54,392 bases of DNA. Source: Bacilli bacterium. GTDB lineage: Bacteria > Bacillota_I > Bacilli_A > RF39 > UBA660. Under the pieces are notes generated by a model. It ran no database searches, was not told where the DNA came from, and was given only the letters and a program-made list of their open reading frames with translations. Positions 1 through 8,129 of the stretch are shown here, piece after piece. The translations under genes were made by a program, and so were the position numbers. The stretch's first letter is position 1; every line of letters starts with the position of its first letter. Location of the stretch: the NCBI GenBank assembly GCA_022791775.1, contig JAAVZT010000031.1, positions 1-54,392 of the forward strand, read 5' to 3'.

Positions 1-579
1 CATACTGGAGTTACAGTTGCATCTTCAACCTCTGGAAGTAATGGTTGGTATACTGCTTTAAGTAAGAAAGTAACCTTAAGTGATGGACATAGTGGAGTAG
101 CTAGTGCGAAATATTGTTTTACAACAGGAAGTAGTTGTACGCCAGGAACTGCAGCAGCAATTAGTAGTAATGCTTTTACAGCTTCTTTTGGAGGAAATGC
201 AAGTGCTCAAAAGATCTGTTGGAATATCACAGACAATGCTGGAAACACATCAGGAACTGCTTGTGATGGAACTACTTATAAAGTAGATACACTTCCTCTT
301 GAAGGTAAGCTAGAAGTTTATGTTAATGATGTTCCTCAACAAAATGTTGCTTTCATAGGTGTATTATTACAACTTAACGGAACAATTTCTACGCCTACAT
401 TTAGATTCTTGATGGATGGGGCTTCATATTATAACGGCCCGTATAATAATCAATCTATACGTTATTATCCTAATCGAACTGTTGAGGTTTGTGGTGAAGT
501 GACGAATGAAGCTGGAAGATCTTTAAAGTTGTGTAAATCTATTCATATACCTAGTTATGAGGAATGGAATGGTTTTTAA
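1..579 (+). CDS. C-terminal part of a secreted Ig-like repeat surface protein (5' truncated)
   Basis: Frame 1 is open from the first base to a TAA at 577-579, giving 192 residues with no start in the window. The first ~95 residues form a Ser/Thr/Gly-rich beta-type repeat with regularly spaced cysteines (motifs KYCFTTGSSC and KICWNITDNAGN, then SGTACDG), the pattern of bacterial Ig-like or HYR-type extracellular modules. Residues ~100-190 form a second beta-rich region with another Cys pair (VCGEVTNEAG, LKLCKS). No LPXTG motif or C-terminal membrane anchor is seen. Most likely the end of a large exported adhesin-like protein; its partner is unknown. The shorter open frame at 104-286 is a shadow of this one. 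Confidence 0.8.
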   Translation, partial: HTGVTVASSTSGSNGWYTALSKKVTLSDGHSGVASAKYCFTTGSSCTPGTAAAISSNAFTASFGGNASAQKICWNITDNAGNTSGTACDGTTYKVDTLPLEGKLEVYVNDVPQQNVAFIGVLLQLNGTISTPTFRFLMDGASYYNGPYNNQSIRYYPNRTVEVCGEVTNEAGRSLKLCKSIHIPSYEEWNGF

Positions 580-654
580 TTCTTTTGAAAATTAGTTAAA
601 TTGATAAAATATCCCTAGACTTAAGTTTTAATGGAGATGTTGTTTATATTTATA

Positions 655-682
655 AATAAAAAAGCCCTAATAGGCTTTTTTT
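655..682. terminator. Bidirectional rho-independent terminator
   Basis: AAAAAAGCC, loop CTAATA, GGCTTTTTTT: A-tract and T-tract flank the stem, so it can stop both the surface-protein gene (+) and the symporter gene (-), whose stop codon lies in the loop. Confidence 0.75.
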
Positions 683-1863
683 AATATTTTGCTAATTAAC
701 ATAGAGGCTGGTATATCTCCTGTTGCGTTTAAGCAAGTGGCGGGAGCGTCAATGAGCCATGCAATGGTTGTAATGAAAGCATAAGCTGTAGGTGGAAATT
801 GAAAGAGATAAAGTATTAACATTTCACTTATTAATCCACCAGATGGGACACCCGACATTGCGGTGCATATAAAGGTAGAAAACAAGATGGCAACTATGAT
901 GTTTGTTGGGGTAAAGAAATTACGATTAAATACAGCGAAAAGAAACATAATCTTTAAAATAGTGCCCATACTTGATCCTTCCATGTGAGTAGCTGCACCT
1001 AATGATAATGAAATATTTCGTACATCAGATGGAATGTTTAATTTTTCAGCAGTAGTCATATTAGCTGGCAGGGTTCCAATAGATGAGCAAGTACTAAATG
1101 AAGTGAAAGCAGATAATGAAATATTTTGCCAAAAATTTTTTAATCCTTTTTTTCCAAAACTAAGATAGGCATAAAGACTGTAAAAAATTAGAAAATAAAG
1201 GATACAAGCCATAAAATAAATGAATAAATATTTTGCGTATGTCCCAATTAATTCAGGACCCATTTCTACAATTAAATTAGCAAAATAGGCCATTATTCCA
1301 ATCGGAGCAAAGTTCATGATTATATCAATCATGTTTAAACAAATTTTTTGTCCCGTATCAACCCATTTTTTCATGATATTATCTTTTTCTTTCATTTTGG
1401 CAATTCCTGTTCCATATAAAGCTGCAAAAATAATGAGTGGTAATAAATGATTTTTTGTTAATAATTTAGAAAAATCATCGACGGTGAAGGTTTCTGTTAT
1501 CTTTTCTCCAAAGTTTAGATTTGGTGTTGAAATTGTTTCTTCTGAGATAGAAAGATTTGGCCGGGGATTTGAAAGGCTAAAGATTCCTAACATCCATAAA
1601 GAACTGATAAAACTTGTAAAGCAAAAAATAATAATAGTTATGAGCACAATGCGATTTTTTTGTTTCTTTTGATACCAATTTGAAGTAGTAGATGCAATTA
1701 AAAAGAAAATGAGTGGAACAATTAGCATGAAAAGAAGATTGATAAAGATATCTCCAAGTGGTTTTAAATAAGGAACTATTTTGGGATAATTATATCCTAA
1801 AATGATTCCAAGTAACATAAAGGTCAGCAATACATATGAAGATTTCCATTTTAAATTTTTCAT
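667..1863 (-). CDS. DAACS-family dicarboxylate/amino acid:cation symporter (GltP/GltT-like)
   Basis: 398 residues, usual for the family, with about eight hydrophobic segments plus re-entrant loops. Family marks visible are the Ser-rich hairpin SAFTSFSTCSSIGTLPANM (about residues 251-269), GSSMGTILKIMFLFAVF in TM7, and the end motif SGVPSGG followed by DAPATCLNATGD. The family couples uptake of glutamate, aspartate, dicarboxylates or neutral amino acids to Na+ or H+ in the cytoplasmic membrane; the substrate cannot be assigned from sequence. The start at 1863 has a good AGGAGG site just upstream. Monocistronic and divergent from rpsB. Confidence 0.85.
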   Translation of the reverse strand: MKNLKWKSSYVLLTFMLLGIILGYNYPKIVPYLKPLGDIFINLLFMLIVPLIFFLIASTTSNWYQKKQKNRIVLITIIIFCFTSFISSLWMLGIFSLSNPRPNLSISEETISTPNLNFGEKITETFTVDDFSKLLTKNHLLPLIIFAALYGTGIAKMKEKDNIMKKWVDTGQKICLNMIDIIMNFAPIGIMAYFANLIVEMGPELIGTYAKYLFIYFMACILYFLIFYSLYAYLSFGKKGLKNFWQNISLSAFTSFSTCSSIGTLPANMTTAEKLNIPSDVRNISLSLGAATHMEGSSMGTILKIMFLFAVFNRNFFTPTNIIVAILFSTFICTAMSGVPSGGLISEMLILYLFQFPPTAYAFITTIAWLIDAPATCLNATGDIPASMLISKILKKAY

Positions 1864-1980
1864 TTTATTTTCCTCCTATTTTATTCTATTAAACAAAAGA
1901 AAAATCATTTCTAAAAATCGAAGAATTTTTCTGTTATTTTGAGAGTAGACTTTTATAGTAGTGATATTTTATTTAAAAGC

Positions 1981-2009
1981 TTGCAGAATGAAAGTGATTT
2001 TGATAAAAT
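1981..2009 (+). promoter_or_regulatory. Promoter of rpsB-tsf
   Basis: -35 TTGCAG (1981-1986), 17-bp spacer ending in TGA, -10 TAAAAT (2004-2009). Predicted transcription start is near 2016, leaving a leader of ~110 nt before rpsB. Confidence 0.6.
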
Positions 2010-2015
2010 ATGATT

Positions 2016-2124
2016 GGCTTTTAGTAAGCAAATAAACATGTGAATTGGAGAGTTATTTTCGAGTGCCGAAGAGGTGAAAGTAATTTGTTGAGAATCACAG
2101 GTGAAAAACGAAGGAGGATTTATT
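2016..2124 (+). promoter_or_regulatory. Structured 5' leader of rpsB, possible S2 autoregulatory element
   Basis: The leader has a small hairpin (GCTT/AAGC, 2017-2029), then a larger imperfect helix pairing GTGA (about 2040) with TCAC (about 2096), an inner TTATT/AGTAA helix and an apical TTCG/CGAA hairpin, directly before the AAGGAGG site at 2111-2117. Many bacterial rpsB leaders bind S2. I do not recognise a named Rfam class here, so function is inferred from position and foldability. Confidence 0.35.
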
Positions 2125-3072
2125 ATGGCCGTAGTTTCTATGAGTAATCTTTTAGAAGCTGGAGTTCATTTTGGACATCAAACAAAAAGATGGAATCCTA
2201 AAATGAAACCGTATATTTTTACTGCAAGGGATGATATTTATATTATTGATTTGCAAAAAACTGCTGAGAAGATTGAATCAGCATATGTCGAATTAAAGAA
2301 AATAGCTGAAAATGGAGGAACCTTTTTATTTGTAGGTACGAAAAAACAAGCAAGTGAAGTCGTGAAAGAGGAAGCAGAAAGAAGTAATTCATTTTATGTT
2401 GCTGAACGGTGGCTTGGTGGAATTTTAACTAATTTTAGAACGATTCGTCGTCGTGTAAAACGTTTAGAAGAAATAGAAACCATGGAGAAAAATGGAACAT
2501 TTGATGTATTACCGAAAAAAGAAGTTATTAAGTTGAAGAAAGAATATGATAAATTAAATCGTTTATTATGTGGAATTCGTGGAATGGTAAAAATTCCGCA
2601 AGCACTAATTATTGTGGATCCTAAAAAAGAAATTAATGCGATTCGAGAAGCTCGAAAATTGAATATTCCAGTATTTGGACTTGTGGATACAAATTGTGAT
2701 CCAGATGACGTGGATTATGTTATTCCAGGAAATGATGATGCTGTTCGTTCTGTAAAAGTTGTTTTAGGTGTATTGAATAATGCTATTTGTGAAGCCAATC
2801 ATTTAGAAATGGTTGATTATGTTACCGAAGAAGATAAGAAAAAATCTGTCAAAGACGGAAAAAAAGAGGATGAAGTAAAAGCAGAACAAATTATGGATAT
2901 GGCTTTAAAACAAGATGAGCAAAAAGTACAAGAAGCAATTAAAACAGAAGAAAAAGAAGAAGATTTATCAAGAAAAACTTTAACGGAATTAAAGAATTTA
3001 GCAAAAGAAGCTAATATTAAGGGTTATAGTACAATGAAAAAAGATGAATTAATCGCGTCTTTGTCAAAATAA
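2125..3072 (+). CDS. rpsB: 30S ribosomal protein S2 with C-terminal extension
   Basis: S2 of the small subunit. The N-terminus [27 protein letters not shown] and the internal motif [14 protein letters not shown] are diagnostic. ATG 2125 is chosen because AAGGAGG sits 7 nt upstream; the in-frame GTG at 2101 lies before that site. The protein is 315 residues against about 230-260 usually. After the S2 core (to ~residue 240) comes a charged Lys/Glu-rich linker and a final ~35-residue module ([19 protein letters not shown] then KKDELIASL) resembling the Rho N-terminal/SAP-like nucleic-acid-binding fold. Followed by tsf after 14 nt, the universal rpsB-tsf operon. Confidence 0.97.
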   Translation: MAVVSMSNLLEAGVHFGHQTKRWNPKMKPYIFTARDDIYIIDLQKTAEKIESAYVELKKIAENGGTFLFVGTKKQASEVVKEEAERSNSFYVAERWLGGILTNFRTIRRRVKRLEEIETMEKNGTFDVLPKKEVIKLKKEYDKLNRLLCGIRGMVKIPQALIIVDPKKEINAIREARKLNIPVFGLVDTNCDPDDVDYVIPGNDDAVRSVKVVLGVLNNAICEANHLEMVDYVTEEDKKKSVKDGKKEDEVKAEQIMDMALKQDEQKVQEAIKTEEKEEDLSRKTLTELKNLAKEANIKGYSTMKKDELIASLSK

Positions 3073-3086
3073 TGGAGGAAAATATT

Positions 3087-3962
3087 ATGGTTACCGCGGA
3101 AATGGTAAAGAATTTAAGAGAAGCTACTGGCGCAGGAATGATGGACTGTAAAAAAGCTTTGGCTGAGTGTAATGGAGATATGGATGCAGCCGTGAATTAT
3201 CTTCGTGAAAAAGGAATTGCAAAAGCAAATAAAAAAGAATCACGTGTTGCGGCCGAAGGTCTTGCTAATATTTTTGTAGATGGAAATAAAGCTGTTATTT
3301 TAGAAGTGAATTCTGAGACAGATTTTGTTAGCAAAAATGAAGAATTTCAAAATCTGATTGTTGAAATTGGAAAAACAATTTTAAGTGGTAATGCAACTAC
3401 AATGGAAGAGGCTATGGCTTTATCTACAAGTGAAGGAACGATTCAAGAATTAATTGTAGCAAAAACTGCAAAAATTGGAGAAAAACTTTCTTTTCGTCGC
3501 TTTGTAGTTTTAACAAAAGAAGAAAATGAGGTATTTGGTTCATATTTACATTTAGGTGGAAGAATTGCTGCATTATCAAAGATTTCTAACACAACAGAAG
3601 ACATAGCAAAAGATGTTTCTATGCAAGCAGCAGCTATGAATCCAAGATATGTATTTCGTAGTGAGGTTCCGGAATCTGTTGTTCAAGAGGAAAAAGAGAT
3701 TTTAAAAGAGCAAGCAATGAATGAAGGAAAATCAGAGGATATTGCTATCAAAATGGTAGATGGTCGTTTAAATAAATTCTTTAAAGAAATTTGCTTAGCA
3801 GAACAAGCTTTTATTAAAGATAGTGATTTTGATGTAGCGACTTATGTTAAAAATCATGGTGGAGAAATAAAAGAAGTAATTCGTTATGAAGTTGGTGAAG
3901 GAATTGAAAAAAAACAAGAAGACTTTGCTGCTGAAGTAATGAATCAGGTTAAAGGGAATTAA
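3087..3962 (+). CDS. tsf: Translation elongation factor Ts
   Basis: Nucleotide exchange factor that regenerates EF-Tu-GTP. The UBA-like N-terminus MVTAEMVKNLREATGAGMMDCKKAL and the core motif VNSETDFVSKNEEF are canonical. 291 residues is normal. An in-frame ATG at 3072 contains the ribosome site GGAGGA in its first codons, so ATG 3087 is preferred. Second gene of the rpsB operon, followed by a strong terminator. Confidence 0.97.
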   Translation: MVTAEMVKNLREATGAGMMDCKKALAECNGDMDAAVNYLREKGIAKANKKESRVAAEGLANIFVDGNKAVILEVNSETDFVSKNEEFQNLIVEIGKTILSGNATTMEEAMALSTSEGTIQELIVAKTAKIGEKLSFRRFVVLTKEENEVFGSYLHLGGRIAALSKISNTTEDIAKDVSMQAAAMNPRYVFRSEVPESVVQEEKEILKEQAMNEGKSEDIAIKMVDGRLNKFFKEICLAEQAFIKDSDFDVATYVKNHGGEIKEVIRYEVGEGIEKKQEDFAAEVMNQVKGN

Positions 3963-3977
3963 TCCTTATATTGAATG

Positions 3978-4009
3978 AGAACATTAATATTTTTGATGTT
4001 CTTTTTTTA
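3978..4009 (+). terminator. Rho-independent terminator after tsf
   Basis: Stem AGAACAT/ATGTTCT (3978-3984 with 3996-4002) followed by a run of seven T. Confidence 0.8.
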
Positions 4010-4123
4010 TTTGTTAAAATTTTATCTTTTCATAAACTTTAAAATATGAGATAATTAATGTTGTAAAGTAGGGAGTATATTTTTCCCCTTTATTTGTTCA
4101 TACTAATGTTAGGTGGTTTATTG

Positions 4124-6067
4124 ATGACAAAGAAAAATTGGATGGTATTGGGAATCAGTGTAATGATTATTTTGGTTATTGGAGTGAGTTATGCTTATTG
4201 GCATGTGACGAAATCCCAAGAAGAAATAAATCAAATTGCTAGTGGGTGTTTAGATATAGAACTGGTGAGTAATAGTAAAGAGATCAAGTTAGAAAATGCG
4301 TATCCTATATTAAATAGCGAAGGAGTGAAACTGGCACCTTATACTTTTACAATAACGAATACTTGTAGTATCTTTTTGTCATATGAATTGACTTTAAATA
4401 TGTTACTAGAAAGTACATTAAATAGCCGATATATAGCAGCTGTATTAGATCAAAATAATGTAAAGAAGTTAAGTGAGTATGAAGAAGTAGAACCATTAAC
4501 AGGATATCAAGAAAGTCGCGTGTTACAAAGGGGATTTTTAGCTTCTAATGAGAGTGAGACCTATGATTTACGATTATGGATGGATGAGAGTGTAACAATT
4601 GAAGATACAGCTGCTATGAATACAATATTTCAAGGAAAAATTGCGGTTACAGCAGTACCTAGTCAATATCGTACTTTGGCAGATACAATTCTTCAAAATG
4701 AATATCCATCTCTTAGTGTGGAACAAGCGAAGAATGAAATCAAAAGGAAAGAAGAACCAGATTTTACTAAGATAGCTCCTACTATTTCTTGGCAAGAGAA
4801 GCATGAGTCGAATACTGTTGTTGTAAAGCCTGAATTACCGCATCCTGATAAAGTGGGAGAATATCAAGGTTTTACGAAAATCGAACAAAGCTATGTGAGG
4901 TTATCAAATGGTTATACCTTTGATCCCGAAACCGGAAAGTATACATTAACAGATTCTTTTTTAGTCGATCCAACTACTATCACAGATTATGATACGAAGA
5001 ATTATTACTATTGCTATTCATTCGTCGCTATTAATAAAGATGATGTAATGAATATTTATCAAACTTATCAAAATTGCAATGAAATATATAAGGTAGTAAG
5101 TGTGACTAAAGAAAATAAAGAACGAACTGGTCCATCCGGGAAAATATTTCAACTGATACAATATAATATAACTGGAAATCGTTATTATCAAATGGAATCT
5201 GATAATGATCCAACTTCTAGTGGATTATATATGGCTATGGATGATCATGGTGAAAGTTATTATTATCGTGGAAATGTCCATAATAATTATGTGAAGTTTG
5301 CAGGATTTTATTGGAGAATTATTCGATTAAATGGCGATGGAAGTATAAGACTTTTATATGCGGGAGATAGTCCAACTGCTGATGGAACAAGTTTGCTTAT
5401 TGATCCTAAAAAATATATGTATAATGTTGAACATAATTCACCAGCAAATATCGGATATATGTATGGAAATGATCAAGACATCTATGAAAATATCACAAAG
5501 AATGAAAATGATAGTGTTATCAAGCAAGTGTTAGATGAGTGGTATCAGAAAAACATATTAGAAAAAGGATATAGTAATCGTGTTGCAGATAGTATCTTTT
5601 GTAATGATCGCGAAATTTATAGTGGAGATGGAATTAGTAATTTAATTACTTCAGGATATAAAACATATCGACGATATGCTGTAGAAAAAAATCCTTCTTA
5701 TTTCTGCCAACAGATGAATGATCGATTTACAGTAAGTGAAAAAAAAGGAAATGGTGCTTTAACTTATCCGATTGGACTTATTACAGTTGATGAACTTCAT
5801 TATGCAGGAATGGCGAAGGATTCTGCGAATAGGTTTAGTTATATTTATTCGTCTGAAAATTATTTGACTATGTCACCTGTTTATTTTGCGCAATCAGATA
5901 ACGGTAGTATTGGTACTGCGTATGTTTTTAGGCTAGATAATAGCGGTAATTTGATGCATTCTGTTACTTCTGCTCAGTCAGGGGTTCGAGCTGTATTGAA
6001 TTTAAAATCTAATGTTGTTGTAAAAGAAGGAATAGGGACGGCGGATGATCCATTTATTGTGGCTTAG
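4124..6067 (+). CDS. Large exported protein with TasA/camelysin-like N-terminus
   Basis: 647 residues. A single hydrophobic segment (about residues 5-24, ending GVSYAYW) is followed by a beta-rich region of the TasA/CalY type: a GCLDIELV strand, then PYTFTITNTCSIFLSYELTL. A long middle region leads to a C-terminal domain of about 250 residues (VKFAGFYWRIIRLNGDGSIRLLYAG, several Cys, final GVRAVLNLKSNVV and GIGTADDPFIV). As I recall, similar C-terminal domains recur in surface proteins of uncultured gut Firmicutes; function unknown. ATG 4124 has AGGTGG 7 nt upstream; the longer frame from 4094 lacks a site. Monocistronic between two terminators. Likely cell-surface or fibre-associated. Confidence 0.6.
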   Translation: MTKKNWMVLGISVMIILVIGVSYAYWHVTKSQEEINQIASGCLDIELVSNSKEIKLENAYPILNSEGVKLAPYTFTITNTCSIFLSYELTLNMLLESTLNSRYIAAVLDQNNVKKLSEYEEVEPLTGYQESRVLQRGFLASNESETYDLRLWMDESVTIEDTAAMNTIFQGKIAVTAVPSQYRTLADTILQNEYPSLSVEQAKNEIKRKEEPDFTKIAPTISWQEKHESNTVVVKPELPHPDKVGEYQGFTKIEQSYVRLSNGYTFDPETGKYTLTDSFLVDPTTITDYDTKNYYYCYSFVAINKDDVMNIYQTYQNCNEIYKVVSVTKENKERTGPSGKIFQLIQYNITGNRYYQMESDNDPTSSGLYMAMDDHGESYYYRGNVHNNYVKFAGFYWRIIRLNGDGSIRLLYAGDSPTADGTSLLIDPKKYMYNVEHNSPANIGYMYGNDQDIYENITKNENDSVIKQVLDEWYQKNILEKGYSNRVADSIFCNDREIYSGDGISNLITSGYKTYRRYAVEKNPSYFCQQMNDRFTVSEKKGNGALTYPIGLITVDELHYAGMAKDSANRFSYIYSSENYLTMSPVYFAQSDNGSIGTAYVFRLDNSGNLMHSVTSAQSGVRAVLNLKSNVVVKEGIGTADDPFIVA

Positions 6068-6110
6068 TTGGAAGTGAATTTTGTTATATGATATTTGTAA
6101 AATGAAAAAT

Positions 6111-6142
6111 AACCAGAGAATTTATATTAGCTCTGGTTTTAA
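6111..6142 (+). terminator. Rho-independent terminator
   Basis: Perfect stem AACCAGAG/CTCTGGTT (6111-6118 with 6131-6138) followed by TT; the A-rich 5' flank would also allow function on the other strand. Between here and 6280 I see only an extended -10 (TGATATAAT, 6249-6257). Confidence 0.7.
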
Positions 6143-6279
6143 AATGGATTGTAAAATCGCTAAATATAATTGAAACTTTTAAAGAATATAATTCAAAATA
6201 GCAAATTTTTTTGAATTATTAAATTAGCATTTTATCTTATGCGGTTTATGATATAATACTATTATGGATGGGTGATGAT

Positions 6280-6894
6280 ATGAAAGTTGAACATAAACCT
6301 ATGCCAATTTGGCAAAAAGTTTTTTATTTTATTAGTTTTTTCTTTTTGACGGGAGCTTTTATTTTTTTGGGAACAAGGGATTATGAAGTAAGAGAAATTC
6401 CTAGCAATGAATTATTTCATCGTGATTATAAAAGTGTGTCTGTAGAAAATTCTTTTATTGTATATAATTCTTATCAGGCTTTAACGTTTTTAGAAAGGGG
6501 AACTGGCCTTTTGTTTTTGGGATTTCCTTCTAATCCATTTAGTGAAACTGTTGCAAAAATGTTAGATGAAGCAAGTAAAGAAGTGGATCAGGAGCCGATT
6601 TATTATTTTGATTTTTTAGACGAACGAGAAAAAGCACATGATAATTATTTAGGAATTGTACGAGAAGTTGATGAGTATTTAACAAAAAACGATTTGGGGA
6701 AAGTAAATTTACAAGCTCCTACTGTAGTGGCAGTTGTAAAAGGGGATGTTATTTATTTTGATGATGAATCGTCTCAAGTATTAAAAAATGAAACACCGGG
6801 TAGCTATTGGACGTCAGAAAAAAGGAAAGCTAAAATTTTAGAATATTTGGAAGTGTTGCAAAAGTTAAAGGATTTAAGAGATGAATCATTTTAA
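6280..6894 (+). CDS. Membrane-anchored thioredoxin-fold protein lacking active-site cysteines
   Basis: 204 residues: a short cytoplasmic N-terminus, one membrane segment (about residues 14-32), then a thioredoxin-like domain outside. The strand-turn-helix where an active site would lie reads LLFLGFPSNPFSETVAKML (GFP at residues 81-83); the two Cys positions of the usual GFPxCPxC are Asn85 and Ser88. A cis-Pro-like APTVVAVVKGDVIYF follows. Loss of both Cys argues against disulfide chemistry and for a binding or chaperone role. ATG 6280 follows GGTGAT; ATG 6268 lies before it. The next gene overlaps its 3' end by 14 nt and encodes a thioredoxin-like protein that keeps CxxC, so the two may pair. 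Confidence 0.6.
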   Translation: MKVEHKPMPIWQKVFYFISFFFLTGAFIFLGTRDYEVREIPSNELFHRDYKSVSVENSFIVYNSYQALTFLERGTGLLFLGFPSNPFSETVAKMLDEASKEVDQEPIYYFDFLDEREKAHDNYLGIVREVDEYLTKNDLGKVNLQAPTVVAVVKGDVIYFDDESSQVLKNETPGSYWTSEKRKAKILEYLEVLQKLKDLRDESF

Positions 6895-7444
6895 TCCCCA
6901 AAAAAATTTATTATGTATTCTTAGCATTGTTCTTTTTTTCGTTCTTCTTTTAGGGGATCATATTGTATGGTTATTTTTACCCCGCAATCCCAATGATAAC
7001 TATACCATTATGAAAGAGTCAGAAAAAATTGAAGAAGAAAAGAAAGAAAATTCGAATCTAGAAAATTCTCCTACTGTTAAACTAGAAGAATATGATATTT
7101 CTTTTATGATACCCATAACATTAAGTGAGGTTATTTCAAAAATTAATTCAAAGGAAACCGTTTATCTTTTCTCAGGAAGGAGTACTTGTACGCCTTGTAA
7201 AAAATTTATTCCAGTTTTAAAAGAAGTTCAAGAAGAAACACAAATTAAGATATATTATATCGATCGCAATGCAATTCATTCTGATTCAGAAGGATATCAA
7301 ACGTTTTTGAATTATTCAGATGAGTTATCTCTTAAGTTTTCAAGCACTCCTTATTTTATGATTTTTTTAGATGGAATGTATCAGCGTTCAGTAATTGGAT
7401 TGCAAGCAGATTTAAAGGATAAACTTCTTCTAGCAATCTTATGA
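6881..7444 (+). CDS. Membrane-anchored thioredoxin-like protein with CTPC active site
   Basis: 187 residues. One N-terminal membrane segment (about residues 10-32), a charged linker (EKIEEEKKEN), then a thioredoxin domain with active site STCTPCKKF (Cys103, Cys106) and the cis-Pro loop SSTPYFMIFLDG. Likely an extracytoplasmic thiol-disulfide oxidoreductase; the electron partner is unknown. Its start overlaps the end of the Cys-less partner gene by 14 nt, implying translational coupling. No obvious terminator separates it from the frr promoter. Confidence 0.7.
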   Translation: MNHFNPQKNLLCILSIVLFFVLLLGDHIVWLFLPRNPNDNYTIMKESEKIEEEKKENSNLENSPTVKLEEYDISFMIPITLSEVISKINSKETVYLFSGRSTCTPCKKFIPVLKEVQEETQIKIYYIDRNAIHSDSEGYQTFLNYSDELSLKFSSTPYFMIFLDGMYQRSVIGLQADLKDKLLLAIL

Positions 7445-7463
7445 TTTCTTGAATGAAATTTTA

Positions 7464-7492
7464 TTGTCAAAGAGGTAAAATTTCGTTATAAT
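7464..7492 (+). promoter_or_regulatory. Promoter of frr
   Basis: -35 TTGTCA (7464-7469), 17-bp spacer, -10 TATAAT (7487-7492), 27 bp before frr. Confidence 0.7.
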
Positions 7493-7518
7493 GTTTTTAG
7501 ATAGAAAGAGAGTTTAAG

Positions 7519-8052
7519 ATGAATACTAATATTGAATCAAAAATGCAAAAAACAATAGAGTCTTTAGAAAGTAGATTGTTAAATATTCGAGCAGGTAGAG
7601 CAAATCCTGCTATGCTAAATGGAGTTATGGTTTCTTATTATGGGGTACCAACACCGATTTCATCTTTAGCAAATATTACAGTGCCAGAAGCTCGTCAGTT
7701 AATGATTAAACCATTTGATAAAAGTGTATTAAAAGATATGGAACGTAGTTTAAATGAAGCTAATTTGGGTATGGCTCCTATTAATAATGGGGAAATGATT
7801 ATTTTAACGGTGCCAGAGCTTACAGAAACGAGAAGAAAAGAATATGTCAAACAAGCAAAATCCATTTGTGAAGATGCTAAGGTGGCACTTCGAAATATTC
7901 GTCAGGATGCCAATAATGAAATTAAGAAAAGTGAATTGCTAGAAGATGAGCAAAAAATTTCTTTAGAAGAAATTCAAGAATTGATTCAACAATACAATAA
8001 AATAGTAGATGAGCATTTGAAGAATAAAGAACAAGAATTGATGAGTTTTTAA
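7519..8052 (+). CDS. frr: Ribosome recycling factor
   Basis: Splits post-termination ribosomes together with EF-G. 177 residues, slightly shorter than the usual ~185. Hallmarks: NIRAGRANPAML near the N-terminus, VPEARQLMIKPFDKSVLKDMERSL, and the C-terminal three-helix region LTETRRKEYVKQAK. In many Firmicutes frr follows tsf and pyrH; here pyrH is absent and three exported-protein genes intervene. It has its own promoter. Confidence 0.97.
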   Translation: MNTNIESKMQKTIESLESRLLNIRAGRANPAMLNGVMVSYYGVPTPISSLANITVPEARQLMIKPFDKSVLKDMERSLNEANLGMAPINNGEMIILTVPELTETRRKEYVKQAKSICEDAKVALRNIRQDANNEIKKSELLEDEQKISLEEIQELIQQYNKIVDEHLKNKEQELMSF

Positions 8053-8129
8053 AATATAATAAAAATGTCCACAAATTGACTTTTTTGTGGTAAACTAATA
8101 AAAGGTATAGATGATATGGTGATGATACA

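Noticed and set aside
104-286. Gln/Leu-rich 60-residue open frame
   Set aside because: Out of frame with the 192-residue secreted-protein fragment whose frame runs the whole stretch; the odd composition is a frame-shift artefact of Ser/Ala/Thr codons.
8072-8092. Terminator after frr
   Set aside because: CCACAAA/TTTTGTGG can pair, but no T-run follows and the next gene's signals begin at once.
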